Source: a virus
Strand: one strand, 5' to 3'
DNA length: 38,033 bases
IMG/VR virus record: IMGVR_UViG_3300037278_000088
Coordinates: 1 to 38,033 of that record
Below, in pieces: positions 1 to 7,653 of the stretch (the stretch's first letter is position 1; every line of letters begins with the position of its first letter). The position numbers were made by a program, and so were the translations under genes. The notes under the pieces were generated by a model. The model was not told the DNA's origin. It saw nothing but the letters and a program-made list of their open reading frames with translations, and did no database searches.

Positions 1-127
1 CAGCTTATGAATAGTCCGTTCGTGACTGCTGAAGCTTCTGGGACAACTAAGTTATTTGAGAAAATGGTGCTCTATAAACGTAAGTTCAATGCCTATACTG
101 GTGATTATGAGGGTGCAGAACACACGA
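1..127. repeat. Terminal direct repeat, left copy (assembly overlap)
   Basis: These 127 bases are identical to the last 127 bases of the window. Joining the two copies keeps the terminase reading frame open, so they are one locus seen twice. A length of exactly 127 matches a common assembler k-mer, so this more likely shows circularity or terminal redundancy than a biological direct terminal repeat. The unique genome length is 37,906 bp. Confidence 0.95.
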
Positions 128-282
128 CAGTATCTCACTATGCAGACGCAATTCGTTATATGAGTGATGCTATTTTGCAGTTTTTCAACGCTACAACAGG
201 TACATTTCTTATCAATACTGACTCTATTACAAGTTCTATTCCAGCGTACTTACCAGATGACCAAGTGAACTTCGATTTCTAG
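1..282 (+). CDS. terL: Terminase large subunit, C-terminal end (continues from 36794-38033)
   Basis: This is the 3' end of the large terminase gene that starts at 36794 and crosses the artificial end of the window. Position 1 equals 37907, and the frame from 36794 reads through without a stop to the TAG at 280-282, giving 464 residues. The ATG at 7 is internal (LMNSPFV) and not a start. This part holds the end of the RNase H-like nuclease domain that cuts concatemeric DNA at the capsid portal. The next gene, the major capsid protein, begins 97 nt downstream behind its own promoter-like sequences. Confidence 0.9.
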   Translation, partial: QLMNSPFVTAEASGTTKLFEKMVLYKRKFNAYTGDYEGAEHTTVSHYADAIRYMSDAILQFFNATTGTFLINTDSITSSIPAYLPDDQVNFDF

Positions 283-294
283 AGAATAAAATGC

Positions 295-335
295 TTGCTT
301 TCGTATTGACATAAGCTGTATAATTCTGATATAGG
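295..335 (+). promoter_or_regulatory. Overlapping promoter candidates for the capsid gene
   Basis: Two sigma70-like arrangements overlap in the gap between terminase and capsid genes. One is TTGCTT (295-300), an 18-nt spacer and a perfect TATAAT (319-324). The other is TTGACA (306-311), an 18-nt spacer and TATAGG (330-335). Either would give a capsid transcript with a short leader. The motifs are visible; activity is inferred. Confidence 0.5.
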
Positions 336-379
336 CTAATGCCTTTTAATAGATTTTTTACGAAAGAAGATACATAATT

Positions 380-1261
380 ATGACTCAGAATTACGGCACA
401 ACTACCTCCAATCTGATGGCGACTCCACTCTCGCTAAAATCAGTATTCGCACCTTATGTTGGTGATAACGGCTACAAATGGACTGGTGCTAACACCATTC
501 AGATTGTTGCCACCCCTGATGGTACACTTAGCTCTTACACAGAGACAAGTGTTACTCCAGTTACCGTTGGTCTTGTTGGTACAACCCTACAAAGCCTATC
601 GCTTGCGTACAACCAAGCATTGTTCCAAAGAATCCAGCAAACACTTATTCAAGATACACCAGTTGCCAACTTCGCAGCTGCTTGGGCTAAACAGCAAATT
701 AATGACATCTTCGTTCCTGCACACGATGTTTACTCACTAAACAAAGTTGCACTTGGTCGAAACGTAGCAAACGATGTTCTAGTTACCCTCTCAAGTGGAG
801 CGCTTCCTTCAACTGGTCTTAGCGCCCTATTTGGTCAAGCGTTTATTAATATCCACGCTAAGGGTGCAGATGTTAATAACACTATCGCATGGCTTGCAGA
901 CAGCTATGCAAACGCACTCTCTAACCAGATTACGTTTACAGGTTCTGACGCTGGTTACAACCAAGCTATTAACAGTGCCTTCCTTGGTAAGTTTAAGGGT
1001 GTTACTTGTATCGCTACTCCTGACAGCTACTTCACACTTCTTGGTGCAAGCTCACAGTTGCCTATCTATGTGCTGATGGCTGACAAGCGTGCGATCATCA
1101 ACGTTATGCCTAAGATGACTCCTACCGATTACAAAGTTCTTACAGAAATGTCAGGCTTTAGCGGTATCGAAGTTCAAATGCGTGACCGAGGTGATACATT
1201 TGTTGACTCTACAAAGACCAACAACATCTCACTTGTTCGTGAAACTGGTACAATTTCCTAA
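380..1261 (+). CDS. Major capsid protein (probable)
   Basis: The 293-residue product has the size and character of a small HK97-fold coat protein: no signal peptide or membrane segment, rich in Thr, Ala and Asn, with an alternating strand-helix pattern and a C-terminal strand-rich end (YKVLTEMSGFSGIEVQMRDR). I see no cleavable delta domain; a separate scaffold-like gene lies upstream of the terminase, which fits a coat protein that needs scaffold. It stands alone between a promoter-bearing gap and a perfect intrinsic terminator, as expected for a protein made in large amounts. The start has AAGAAG upstream. The assignment rests on position (portal, scaffold, terminase, capsid order on the circle) and sequence feel rather than on a diagnostic motif. 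Confidence 0.75.
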   Translation: MTQNYGTTTSNLMATPLSLKSVFAPYVGDNGYKWTGANTIQIVATPDGTLSSYTETSVTPVTVGLVGTTLQSLSLAYNQALFQRIQQTLIQDTPVANFAAAWAKQQINDIFVPAHDVYSLNKVALGRNVANDVLVTLSSGALPSTGLSALFGQAFINIHAKGADVNNTIAWLADSYANALSNQITFTGSDAGYNQAINSAFLGKFKGVTCIATPDSYFTLLGASSQLPIYVLMADKRAIINVMPKMTPTDYKVLTEMSGFSGIEVQMRDRGDTFVDSTKTNNISLVRETGTIS

Positions 1262-1277
1262 TCGGATCGAGATTATA

Positions 1278-1305
1278 AAAATAGCCCTACGGGGCTATTT
1301 TTATT
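1278..1305 (+). terminator. Intrinsic terminator after the capsid gene
   Basis: AAAATAGCCC (1278-1287), loop TACG, and GGGCTATTTT (1292-1301) form a perfect 10-bp stem followed by more T residues. It lies 17 nt after the capsid stop codon and should insulate the capsid mRNA from the tail fibre genes. Confidence 0.9.
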
Positions 1306-1334
1306 GGTTTTCTGCCTCAAATAGAAATCAAAGT

Positions 1335-1351
1335 GTTGTAATTTTTACAAC
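1335..1351. repeat. Perfect inverted repeat GTTGTAA-TTT-TTACAAC
   Basis: A 7-bp perfect palindrome with a 3-nt centre sits about 55 nt before the tail fibre start, next to promoter-like AT-rich sequence (TATTAT at 1374-1379, itself inside a TGTGCT/AGCACA inverted repeat). Its half-site TTGTAA(C) is the same word that recurs in the 19.8-20.0 kb control region. It could be an operator for a phage DNA-binding protein; that is inference. Confidence 0.4.
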
Positions 1352-1407
1352 AACTAAAAACAGAGATAAATGTGCTATTATAAAAGCACAAGAGGAGTTA
1401 CTAATCA

Positions 1408-2211
1408 ATGAGCCTGAAACACATAAATGCAAGCAATGGTAGCGGAGAAGCAGTTGCAGCAACTGTTGAGTCAATTAGATCAAGTGGTTCAAGCGTTATT
1501 GATGTAGATTCTGTGGCTAATTGGCCGGCTTATTTTATTGCCACATCTGGTACTGAACAATCTGATGATACTTTAGACCCAACAACTGTATTTGTATTTT
1601 ATGGACATGTTTCTGGTTCAACACTCGTTATTGACACTATTGCGCCGGGATATACTGATCTTGGTAACTCAGCTGGTGATCTTATACTTCTCAAGCCTAC
1701 AACCGCATGGGCTGATAACTTTTCGACTATTCTAGGCGTTTCTCATACCGATACAGGCGCACTCGCTACCAATGCTCTTAAGCAAATTTATCCAGTAGGT
1801 TCGATCTACATAGAGACAACAGGCACGAACCCTGCTACCACCTTTGGATTTGGTACATGGACAGCTTTTGCTACTGGACGCACTATTATCGGAGCTGGAA
1901 CAAGTGATGAGACATTTACAGGTGGTGCTACTGGTGGTGAGTCTAATCATACACTCGTTACTGGTGAAATGCCTTCACACAACCACTCCGCAACAGATGC
2001 AGGACACACACACGGCGAAACAACAGCTACTGCCGGAGGTAGTTCTACGGCTATTCAAGGAAATGTTAATCTTAATACTGCTAGTAGTCCTGTACCTCAA
2101 AGTACTCAAACTGGCTACGCTTCTATATCAGTAGGAAATACCGGAGGTGGGGGCGCACACAACAACTTACCTCCATATATCGTTACCTATCTGTGGAATA
2201 GGACAGCTTAA
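1408..2211 (+). CDS. Tail fibre protein with phage tail-collar domain
   Basis: The 267-residue product is a virion receptor-binding or fibre protein. Residues 1-125 form an attachment region of unrecognised fold. From residue 128 it has the typical collar-type C-terminal domain seen in short tail fibres and baseplate Gp10 C-termini: YPVGSIYI, FGFGTW, a GGE(S)NHTL stretch, the metal-binding-like EMPSHNH (187-193), and the terminal PPYIVTYLWNRTA. Tandem His residues in this fold coordinate metal in T4 gp12, which is established for that family. The start has AGAGGAG 10 nt upstream. It is followed without a gap by the next gene (TAA-ATG), so the tail genes are translated as a block. Confidence 0.88.
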   Translation: MSLKHINASNGSGEAVAATVESIRSSGSSVIDVDSVANWPAYFIATSGTEQSDDTLDPTTVFVFYGHVSGSTLVIDTIAPGYTDLGNSAGDLILLKPTTAWADNFSTILGVSHTDTGALATNALKQIYPVGSIYIETTGTNPATTFGFGTWTAFATGRTIIGAGTSDETFTGGATGGESNHTLVTGEMPSHNHSATDAGHTHGETTATAGGSSTAIQGNVNLNTASSPVPQSTQTGYASISVGNTGGGGAHNNLPPYIVTYLWNRTA

Positions 2212-2571
2212 ATGGCTACTAATATAACGGTAGAACTAGACCCATTCAAACGAGGAGATACACCTACTTTTTACTTTTCTTTTTCTAACCCTTCAGTTGG
2301 TTTTGACTGGAGTACAATTACTCTTGATGCAGCTTTAACGGACGACCCTGCTCCTACCAGTAACAGCGACGCAGCTGCTATTAGAACTAATCAGACTTTG
2401 ACTACTGACTCTCAAGGCGCACATTATGCGTTTACCATCACCACGACTGAGTCTAAAGCACTTACAGTAGGATCAACTTATTTTGCAGAAGTACAGCTTA
2501 AACAAAGTGGTACAAGTGTTGCTACACCAATAACCTGCAAAGTAAAGGTTCTACAGGATTATGTAATCTAG
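2212..2571 (+). CDS. Small beta-rich tail/baseplate protein
   Basis: The 119-residue protein is predicted all-beta by eye (alternating hydrophobic residues, many Thr and Ser) and has the RGDTPTFYFSF and later YFAEVQL patterns seen in N-terminal domains of upper-baseplate (BppU-like) and Ig-like phage adaptors. It sits between the collar-domain fibre and the tailspike and touches both neighbours (adjacent TAA-ATG upstream, TAG-ATG downstream). A role in joining fibre or spike to the tail is likely from context, but no specific motif proves it. Confidence 0.6.
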   Translation: MATNITVELDPFKRGDTPTFYFSFSNPSVGFDWSTITLDAALTDDPAPTSNSDAAAIRTNQTLTTDSQGAHYAFTITTTESKALTVGSTYFAEVQLKQSGTSVATPITCKVKVLQDYVI

Positions 2572-5193
2572 ATGAATCCTACTTATACCATTCAAGTTAA
2601 TCTAGCTACGGTGAATAGTGCTGTTGAAATAACTGGTATTTCTCAGTCTGTAACCTCTGTTGTTAGCACCGTTTTGCTTACTGGTGAGCCCGGAGCTGGA
2701 ATTATAGCTGGTGGTACTACGGGTCAAATTTTAGGTAAAAATAGTAATGCAGATTTTGATATGGTTTGGGTTACTCAAACTGTAGTAGATTCAACAAAGC
2801 TCGCAATTCTCAATAACTTATCTGATCTTAATAACGCCGCAACTGCCCGAACCAATCTAGGCTTAGGAACTGCTGCAACGCAGAATACATCGGCTTTTGA
2901 TGCTGCTGGAACGGCTACCACAGCAGTAGCCACTGAGACAACTCGTGCCGAAGCAGCCGAAGCGCTATTAGTGCCAAAAACAACAACTGTAAATGGTAGT
3001 ACTTTAAGTAGTAATGTGACAATTACTACTATCGCAGGTAACGCAGGAACAGCAACTACTCTTCAAACAGGTCAAACTATAGGAATAGTAACTGGAGATG
3101 CTACGAGCGCCGGTAGTACATTCAACGGAGGTGCAAATAACACCAACGCTCTTACTTTAGCAACCGTAAACTCTAATGTTGGTAGCTTCGGAAGTGCAAC
3201 GACAGTGGCAGCTATAACTGCTAACGCTAAAGGACTTCTAACAGCAGTTACCTCAACAGCTATTCAGATAGCAGAATCACAAGTTACTAACCTTACTACT
3301 GACTTAGCAGCTAAACAGGCAGCTCTAACCCTTACCACTACCGGTACTTCCGGAGCAGCGACTCTTACAGGAGGTGCTTTAAACATTCCAAACTACGCAA
3401 GTGGTGTCTCTGCGTCTAGCCCTAACACATGGTCAGCAGCACAAACATTCAATGCTGGTGATCTACTTGATAAAGGTGAAATTGTCTTTGATGTTAAAGC
3501 ATATGGGGCTACTGGTAACGGTACAACTGACGATACCGTAGCTATTCAGGCTACCGTAGATGCAGCACACGCTAATGGTGGTGGTATAGTTAAATTCCCA
3601 GCAGGAACATATAAGATATCGACTAACCCTATTAAGCTCTATAGTGGAACCACGCCTACGATCGTGGCGTATTCTAACATCACACTACAAGGTTCGGGTT
3701 CTAGTGGCGTAACAGGTACTATCATCAACCAGACTACTACTGGTATAGACGTTATTAAGGCCTTAAATGACCCTGCAAACGGCGCACAATCAGCGGGTAT
3801 TGTTATTCAGAATATTTGTGTTGCTTTCTCTGGTACAGCTACTAACTCTGGTAACGGTATTTACGCAGCACAACAGGCGACATCTGCTCCAGCCTTTATC
3901 CAGTGGACGATTGACAACGTACGTGCTAATGGATTCGGTGGAACGGGCAAGTATGGCTTTAATTTTGAAAGTCTTATTGTCTCTACCTTGCGAGACTGTC
4001 ATGCGTATCAATGTTACGGTGGGTACTTCTTTAACGGTTCAGCACTTGCTCACTACGGCTCTGTATCAACCTCTATATCACTCATAAACTGTTATGCCAA
4101 CGCTCCTACTCAGTATGGATTCCGTATTGTGAACGGTACGTATATCACACTTCAATCATGTGCATGTGACATCTCGACGAATGTAACTGGTAACGCTTAC
4201 TCTATTGAGGGATGTAACTCGGTAGGTATTTATTCCTCTGGGTTTGAACTTGATGGTACGCACACACTTGCTAATGGATTCTACGTGGGTGCAGATGGTT
4301 CTTCTGTTGCTTCACTTGGAACGACACTAAGCGGTTGTTATGGCTACCAAAGTAAGTCATCCAAGGAAATCTATATTACAGGCTCTTCCAAGGGAGTAAT
4401 TATTACTGCCTACCAGAGTAACTCATCTGTATCTGGTTCTACGGCTCTGACTATGGACACAGGTACGGCTGCTATCGAGTTAATGAATAACTTTGATGCA
4501 GGAGTAGCAACTGTTAGAACTTTGAACGCTACAGCTATTGACTTAGTGCTCGGTGATTCAGACGGCTATGGGGTAGTTTCTTTCCCTACATCTCTTTCTA
4601 TCAATGGTGGTACAGCTCTCGCAACGACAAGTCAAACGGGTACAGCTGGAAATCTTGTAATGTCAGTTTCTCCGACGATCGTAACACCGAGCTTCACAAC
4701 GAGTGCGACGATAAATGCCGGAAGTATAATCACTGATACGACTACCGGACTTAAGATTGGTACAGCAACAAGTCAGAAGTTAGGCTTTTACAATGCTACC
4801 CCTGTTATTCAGTCAGTGGCTACCAATGATCTAGGGGTAGTGTTATCAAACGCTGGACTCCGTGCAGCAGGTACGGCGTATCCAATAACAACTTCGGGTA
4901 CTATCACCCTCACCGGAACTACTAACCTTAACAACGGTCTCATCATTCCTCTACTAAAGAAGATATCTATTACTACAGGTACGAATGCTTCGGCTGGAAC
5001 AGGTACACTAGCCTCAGGTACAGCCACTATATCTACCTCTGTTGTAACAGCTTCAAGTCTTATATTTATAACCGATACGTCTGGCAGCACCGGACAACTA
5101 TCAGTGGGTACAAAGACGGCTGGTACATCATTCGTGGTTAATAGTTCCTTAATAACAGACAGCAGTACATTTAACTGGTTGATAATTAACTAA
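2572..5193 (+). CDS. Tailspike with pectate-lyase-type beta-helix
   Basis: The 873-residue protein is the likely host-surface depolymerase or receptor-binding spike. Residues 1-300 are a Thr/Ala/Asn-rich fibre shaft with common phage fibre phrases (NNAATARTNLGLGTAATQN). At about residue 306 the classical start of a right-handed parallel beta-helix appears: FDVKAYGATGNGTTDD, then GGGIVKFPAGTYKIS, the signature of the pectate-lyase superfamily in tailspikes. Irregular rungs continue to about residue 640, followed by a second Thr/Ser-rich beta region. Enzyme activity on capsule or cell-wall glycan is inferred. It is the last gene before a strong promoter that starts inside its 3' end. Confidence 0.88.
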   Translation: MNPTYTIQVNLATVNSAVEITGISQSVTSVVSTVLLTGEPGAGIIAGGTTGQILGKNSNADFDMVWVTQTVVDSTKLAILNNLSDLNNAATARTNLGLGTAATQNTSAFDAAGTATTAVATETTRAEAAEALLVPKTTTVNGSTLSSNVTITTIAGNAGTATTLQTGQTIGIVTGDATSAGSTFNGGANNTNALTLATVNSNVGSFGSATTVAAITANAKGLLTAVTSTAIQIAESQVTNLTTDLAAKQAALTLTTTGTSGAATLTGGALNIPNYASGVSASSPNTWSAAQTFNAGDLLDKGEIVFDVKAYGATGNGTTDDTVAIQATVDAAHANGGGIVKFPAGTYKISTNPIKLYSGTTPTIVAYSNITLQGSGSSGVTGTIINQTTTGIDVIKALNDPANGAQSAGIVIQNICVAFSGTATNSGNGIYAAQQATSAPAFIQWTIDNVRANGFGGTGKYGFNFESLIVSTLRDCHAYQCYGGYFFNGSALAHYGSVSTSISLINCYANAPTQYGFRIVNGTYITLQSCACDISTNVTGNAYSIEGCNSVGIYSSGFELDGTHTLANGFYVGADGSSVASLGTTLSGCYGYQSKSSKEIYITGSSKGVIITAYQSNSSVSGSTALTMDTGTAAIELMNNFDAGVATVRTLNATAIDLVLGDSDGYGVVSFPTSLSINGGTALATTSQTGTAGNLVMSVSPTIVTPSFTTSATINAGSIITDTTTGLKIGTATSQKLGFYNATPVIQSVATNDLGVVLSNAGLRAAGTAYPITTSGTITLTGTTNLNNGLIIPLLKKISITTGTNASAGTGTLASGTATISTSVVTASSLIFITDTSGSTGQLSVGTKTAGTSFVVNSSLITDSSTFNWLIIN

Positions 5194-5207
5194 TATGATG
5201 GTATAAT
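5179..5207 (+). promoter_or_regulatory. Strong sigma70-type promoter with extended -10
   Basis: TTGATA (5179-5184), exactly 17 nt of spacer, then TATAAT (5202-5207) preceded by TGG, which makes an extended -10 (TGnTATAAT). It overlaps the end of the tailspike gene and would start RNA near 5214, about 120 nt before the next possible ORF. This is the best-formed rightward promoter in the late region. Confidence 0.75.
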
Positions 5208-5213
5208 GTCCTC

Positions 5214-5335
5214 ATACATAGATAAAAGTCTATAGTCGCAATAACTTAGGTAAGGCTAAAAGAAGCTACCGCAAGACCAAAAGAGTGTCTAAACAGTTAT
5301 AGAGCTATTAAATAGTTTTATACAGGACACAAACA
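5214..5335 (+). ncRNA. Structured leader or small RNA upstream of the 5.3-kb micro-gene
   Basis: About 120 transcribed, apparently untranslated nucleotides follow the strong promoter. Visible helices are ATAGA/TCTAT near 5219-5234, GGTA..GCT/AGC..TACC (5252-5273 region, loop AAAAGA), and an outer GTGTC/GACAC (5285-5289 with 5326-5330) enclosing TAAA/TTTA and CTAT/ATAG. No intrinsic terminator follows, so it is more likely a regulatory leader than a free RNA. No known riboswitch class was recognised. Confidence 0.35.
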
Positions 5336-5436
5336 ATGGCTTCAGTAGCATTACCAACAGCTTCAAACCTACAGGGTGGTATGTAAAGCTTACGGGTACT
5401 ATGAGCGACCTTGCTTTTACTGCCATTACTTGCTAA
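5336..5436 (+). pseudogene. Micro-gene split between two frames (frameshifted or recoded)
   Basis: An ATG at 5336 opens a 16-codon ORF (MASVALPTASNLQGGM, stop 5384-5386). The -1 frame is open from the TAA at 5290 to the TAA at 5434 and reads KPTGWYVKLTG then TMSDLAFTAITC, which looks like normal protein sequence but has no ATG, GTG or TTG before 5401. A -1 shift near 5375-5380 would join the two into about 33 residues. It may be a decayed structural gene, a programmed frameshift, or two independent micro-ORFs (5336-5386 and 5401-5436). AGGAC lies just upstream of the first ATG. Confidence 0.35.
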
Positions 5437-5467
5437 TATAAAGTTATTAAATTGGAGTACTAGAATT

Positions 5468-5863
5468 ATGACTGAAACTATAGAAAAAACACCACAAGAA
5501 ATCAACTTTGAACGTTCTCGTGAACAAGCGCAAGAGAACCATGAAGCGCAACTTGAGGCGAACGAAGCTCTCGTAAAACCAGAAGATAAAGATGCAGTAA
5601 CAGAACTTACTGCTAAACCAGAAGCAGCTGAAAGCACTAATCCTGAACAGGTGAAGCTTGAAGAGGCTGAAGAAGCATTTGAGGAAGCTATTGAAGAGGC
5701 TGTTGAAGAGGAAACTCCCAGTGAAGAGGTTACGCCTGAAGTTCCTGAAGTTCCTGAAACAGATGTACCAACAGATGAAACAGATGGAGCACCAACAGAA
5801 GAAACACCTGAAGTAACCGAGAGCGAAACAGATGTACCAACAGATAGCCCAGCCGAATCTTAA
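5468..5863 (+). CDS. Highly acidic Glu/Pro/Thr-rich protein
   Basis: The 131-residue product is predicted to be disordered and strongly acidic. Residues 1-75 are Glu/Gln/Ala-rich with a possible helix; the rest is built of short Glu-Val-Pro-Glu and Thr-Asp repeats. At DNA level a 21-nt word is repeated exactly at 5756-5776 and 5825-5845. The start is the ATG at 5468, preceded by GGAG 13 nt upstream. It could be a virion decoration, a scaffold-like factor or a DNA mimic; no family was recognised. Its end overlaps the endolysin gene by 32 nt in another frame. Confidence 0.7.
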   Translation: MTETIEKTPQEINFERSREQAQENHEAQLEANEALVKPEDKDAVTELTAKPEAAESTNPEQVKLEEAEEAFEEAIEEAVEEETPSEEVTPEVPEVPETDVPTDETDGAPTEETPEVTESETDVPTDSPAES

Positions 5864-6542
5864 TTGGCCGTATTACGGTGGCTTATGTGAAGCTTTTGGT
5901 GAAGGCATTTTTGGTCAAGCAAGTAAGCCATATATAGACGGTTCAACCGGCTTATGGACGGCTATCGGCAAATACCCATCTGCAATAACCGCTTGGAATA
6001 GCAACTATGGCAATGGAAACCATGCAAATGAACAGCCTCCATCTGGTATGGCTGTTAAAGTGTATTTCTCGTTAGGAGATAATCGAGATGGCCATACTGC
6101 TATTGCACTTGCCAATGGTACAGTCATTTCATCAACACAAGCTGGCTGGCACGCAACAGGCTATATTCACCCTAATTTAGCCAATTTAATTAGTGTGTAT
6201 GCAGCAGCGCACGGTAGTTGTACTTATTTAGGTTGGAGTGAGTATAGTGGATATTTACATTTAGTAGAACAAGGAGATAACGATATGGTTGAAGATACAG
6301 ACATTTATTATAATATTTTTGCGCAAACATTTGATGATTGTACGGGACGTAGCGAACGAACAGGTGCGAAACTTTCTCGTACAGAGTTTCAAAATAACTT
6401 CGTTGGAAGAATTTGGTCAGACTGTTTACTTACTATTCAAGGTAGTCCTGAGACTCTACTTTGGAAGCAATTAGCTGAAAAAGGCATGCAAGCTAGTACG
6501 CCACCTACCATACTTGCGCCCGGTCAATATTTAGTTCAATAA
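5832..6542 (+). CDS. Endolysin with CHAP-type peptidase domain
   Basis: The 236-residue product begins directly with a CHAP-like domain (NlpC/P60 superfamily amidase or endopeptidase): QPNLNWPYYGGLCEAF with catalytic Cys19, and DGHTAIAL with His88, spaced as in phage lysins. Residues 75-145 complete the beta core (VKVYFSL, GTVISSTQ, YLGWSEYSGYLHLV). Residues 150-236 are a separate C-terminal domain (DCTGRSERTGAKLSRTEFQN), possibly for wall binding or oligomerisation. The start lies inside the second copy of a 21-nt repeat of the upstream gene and has only a weak ribosome site (GAGAGCG), so translational coupling to the acidic protein is likely. No signal peptide is present, in line with holin-dependent release. 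Membrane protein genes follow at once. Confidence 0.85.
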   Translation: MYQQIAQPNLNWPYYGGLCEAFGEGIFGQASKPYIDGSTGLWTAIGKYPSAITAWNSNYGNGNHANEQPPSGMAVKVYFSLGDNRDGHTAIALANGTVISSTQAGWHATGYIHPNLANLISVYAAAHGSCTYLGWSEYSGYLHLVEQGDNDMVEDTDIYYNIFAQTFDDCTGRSERTGAKLSRTEFQNNFVGRIWSDCLLTIQGSPETLLWKQLAEKGMQASTPPTILAPGQYLVQ

Positions 6543-6590
6543 GTAAGCATAAACTGTTACAATAACAGCTATGATAGTGGGATATAAGCA

Positions 6591-6926
6591 ATGGAACTTG
6601 ATATGACTAAACAACCAGATTTTCTAAAGCCCCTGTTAGATTTGATGAATCATAATGCCGAGGAGTTGTCTAAAAGAATGGACACTCAAGATAAGAAGCT
6701 CGATACAATTACTTCTGTTGCGAACCAAGCTCTTACACAGGCCAAATACACTAATGGTCGTGTTACTAAGCAAGAAAAACGATTAGCCGATATAAAGAAT
6801 CAAAAGATAGCTAGAAAATTTAATGTCGATCCTAAAACCGTATATATCTTTGCGCTTTGTGCATTGGTAGTACTGGTCATAGTGGCTACGTTGCTTCATA
6901 TAAACTTGGCAGGAACTGGTATATGA
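6591..6926 (+). CDS. Coiled-coil protein with C-terminal membrane anchor (XhlA-like)
   Basis: The 111-residue protein has a long charged helical or coiled-coil N-terminal part (residues 10-75) and one transmembrane helix at 83-105 (TVYIFALCALVVLVIVATLL) close to the C-terminus. This is the layout of the XhlA/hemolysin-type holin accessory proteins found beside holins of Gram-positive phages. It lies between endolysin and holin, and its TGA overlaps the next ATG (ATGA at 6923-6926). The start at 6591 has a poor ribosome site (GGGAT); the ATG at 6603 is an alternative. Confidence 0.65.
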   Translation: MELDMTKQPDFLKPLLDLMNHNAEELSKRMDTQDKKLDTITSVANQALTQAKYTNGRVTKQEKRLADIKNQKIARKFNVDPKTVYIFALCALVVLVIVATLLHINLAGTGI

Positions 6927-7282
6927 TGACTCCAAAACTACTACGCAAAACAGGGCTATTTTTTAGAACTAATGCTGTTATTATAGCTATGGCCGTAACC
7001 GTTATATCAGTTATGCTCACTACTGTTATAATCGCATTCGCTGCCAATAATATACAGCAAGAGCTTAGAGCAGACCAGCAGATTCTAAAAGGCGTTCAGA
7101 GTATCACCGATAGACTATCGAATGGTTCAACACTTAGAACCGATCAATATAATGAGCTTAACCGTCACTTAGATTGTTTAGCTGCATTTTTTGCTCAACC
7201 TGATCGTGGAAACGAAACAATATCAGATATTGACACCTGTACCTTACAAGATACTAAAACAGGTGCTCAAACGGCGTTATAA
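6923..7282 (+). CDS. Lysis-cassette membrane protein, N-terminal anchor
   Basis: The 119-residue protein has a short basic N-terminus, one transmembrane helix at about 18-41, then an extracytoplasmic helical region with two Cys residues (RHLDCLAAFF and DIDTCTLQ). The start is the double ATG at 6923/6926, coupled by an ATGA overlap to the previous gene. The topology (N-in, C-out, soluble tail) resembles spanin-like or antiholin-like lysis proteins, but no family is recognised. It and the upstream protein form a pair with opposite anchor positions, which is suggestive of a regulatory complex around the holin. Confidence 0.6.
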   Translation: MMTPKLLRKTGLFFRTNAVIIAMAVTVISVMLTTVIIAFAANNIQQELRADQQILKGVQSITDRLSNGSTLRTDQYNELNRHLDCLAAFFAQPDRGNETISDIDTCTLQDTKTGAQTAL

Positions 7283-7304
7283 TAACTATAGGAGGAATTT
7301 CATT

Positions 7305-7604
7305 ATGGATTTCAATTTCAATACAACCATTACCGCAGCAGCCGGAATAGCACCAATCGTCGTATTAGTACTCACAGAGCTTCTAAAACTCGTTCCAGTG
7401 CAGTTTACTAGTAAATACCCAGCATGGGTCAACTTAATACTGTCGTTCGTGGCTACACTCATCGTGGTACGTCCGAGCTTCACATTTACAAGCTTAGGGG
7501 CATTCGTGGCAGTATTGCTCTATATTTGTGTTGTTGCAGCAATTGCGTACAATCAGTTCACTTCCAAGCTCAAAGGTGGCAACACCACCCCACCAACAGC
7601 CTAA
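7305..7604 (+). CDS. Holin (three predicted membrane helices)
   Basis: The 99-residue hydrophobic protein has three predicted transmembrane segments at about residues 9-29, 40-56 and 63-83, a short polar N-terminus and a Lys/Thr/Pro tail. This matches small phage holins, which open the cytoplasmic membrane to release the endolysin. The start is the ATG at 7305 with a good GGAGG 9 nt upstream. It is the last gene of the rightward late operon and is followed 10 nt later by a strong terminator. The assignment rests on topology and position, not on a conserved motif. Confidence 0.75.
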   Translation: MDFNFNTTITAAAGIAPIVVLVLTELLKLVPVQFTSKYPAWVNLILSFVATLIVVRPSFTFTSLGAFVAVLLYICVVAAIAYNQFTSKLKGGNTTPPTA

Positions 7605-7613
7605 CTGCTAAAT

Positions 7614-7645
7614 AAAAGACTCACATAAGCTCGTGAGTCTTTTTT
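7614..7645. terminator. Bidirectional intrinsic terminator between convergent operons
   Basis: AAAAGACTCAC (7614-7624) and GTGAGTCTTTT (7633-7643) form an 11-bp stem with an 8-nt loop. T runs flank both sides, so it can end the rightward lysis operon and also stop leftward transcription that passes the small-RNA terminator. Confidence 0.9.
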
Positions 7646-7653
7646 AATATGAG

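Noticed and set aside
1408-2211. Tail-collar protein as target of a diversity-generating retroelement
   Set aside because: No reverse transcriptase gene and no second near-copy of the 3' end was found in the window.
5214-5335. tRNA gene in the leader after the 5.2-kb promoter
   Set aside because: No T-loop sequence, no acceptor stem and no CCA-like end; the helices do not form a cloverleaf.
5308-5637. Minus-strand ORF of about 109 codons opposite the acidic gene
   Set aside because: It is the antisense shadow of low-complexity coding DNA (Ser/Ala-rich translation), has no ribosome site and lies in a strongly rightward region.
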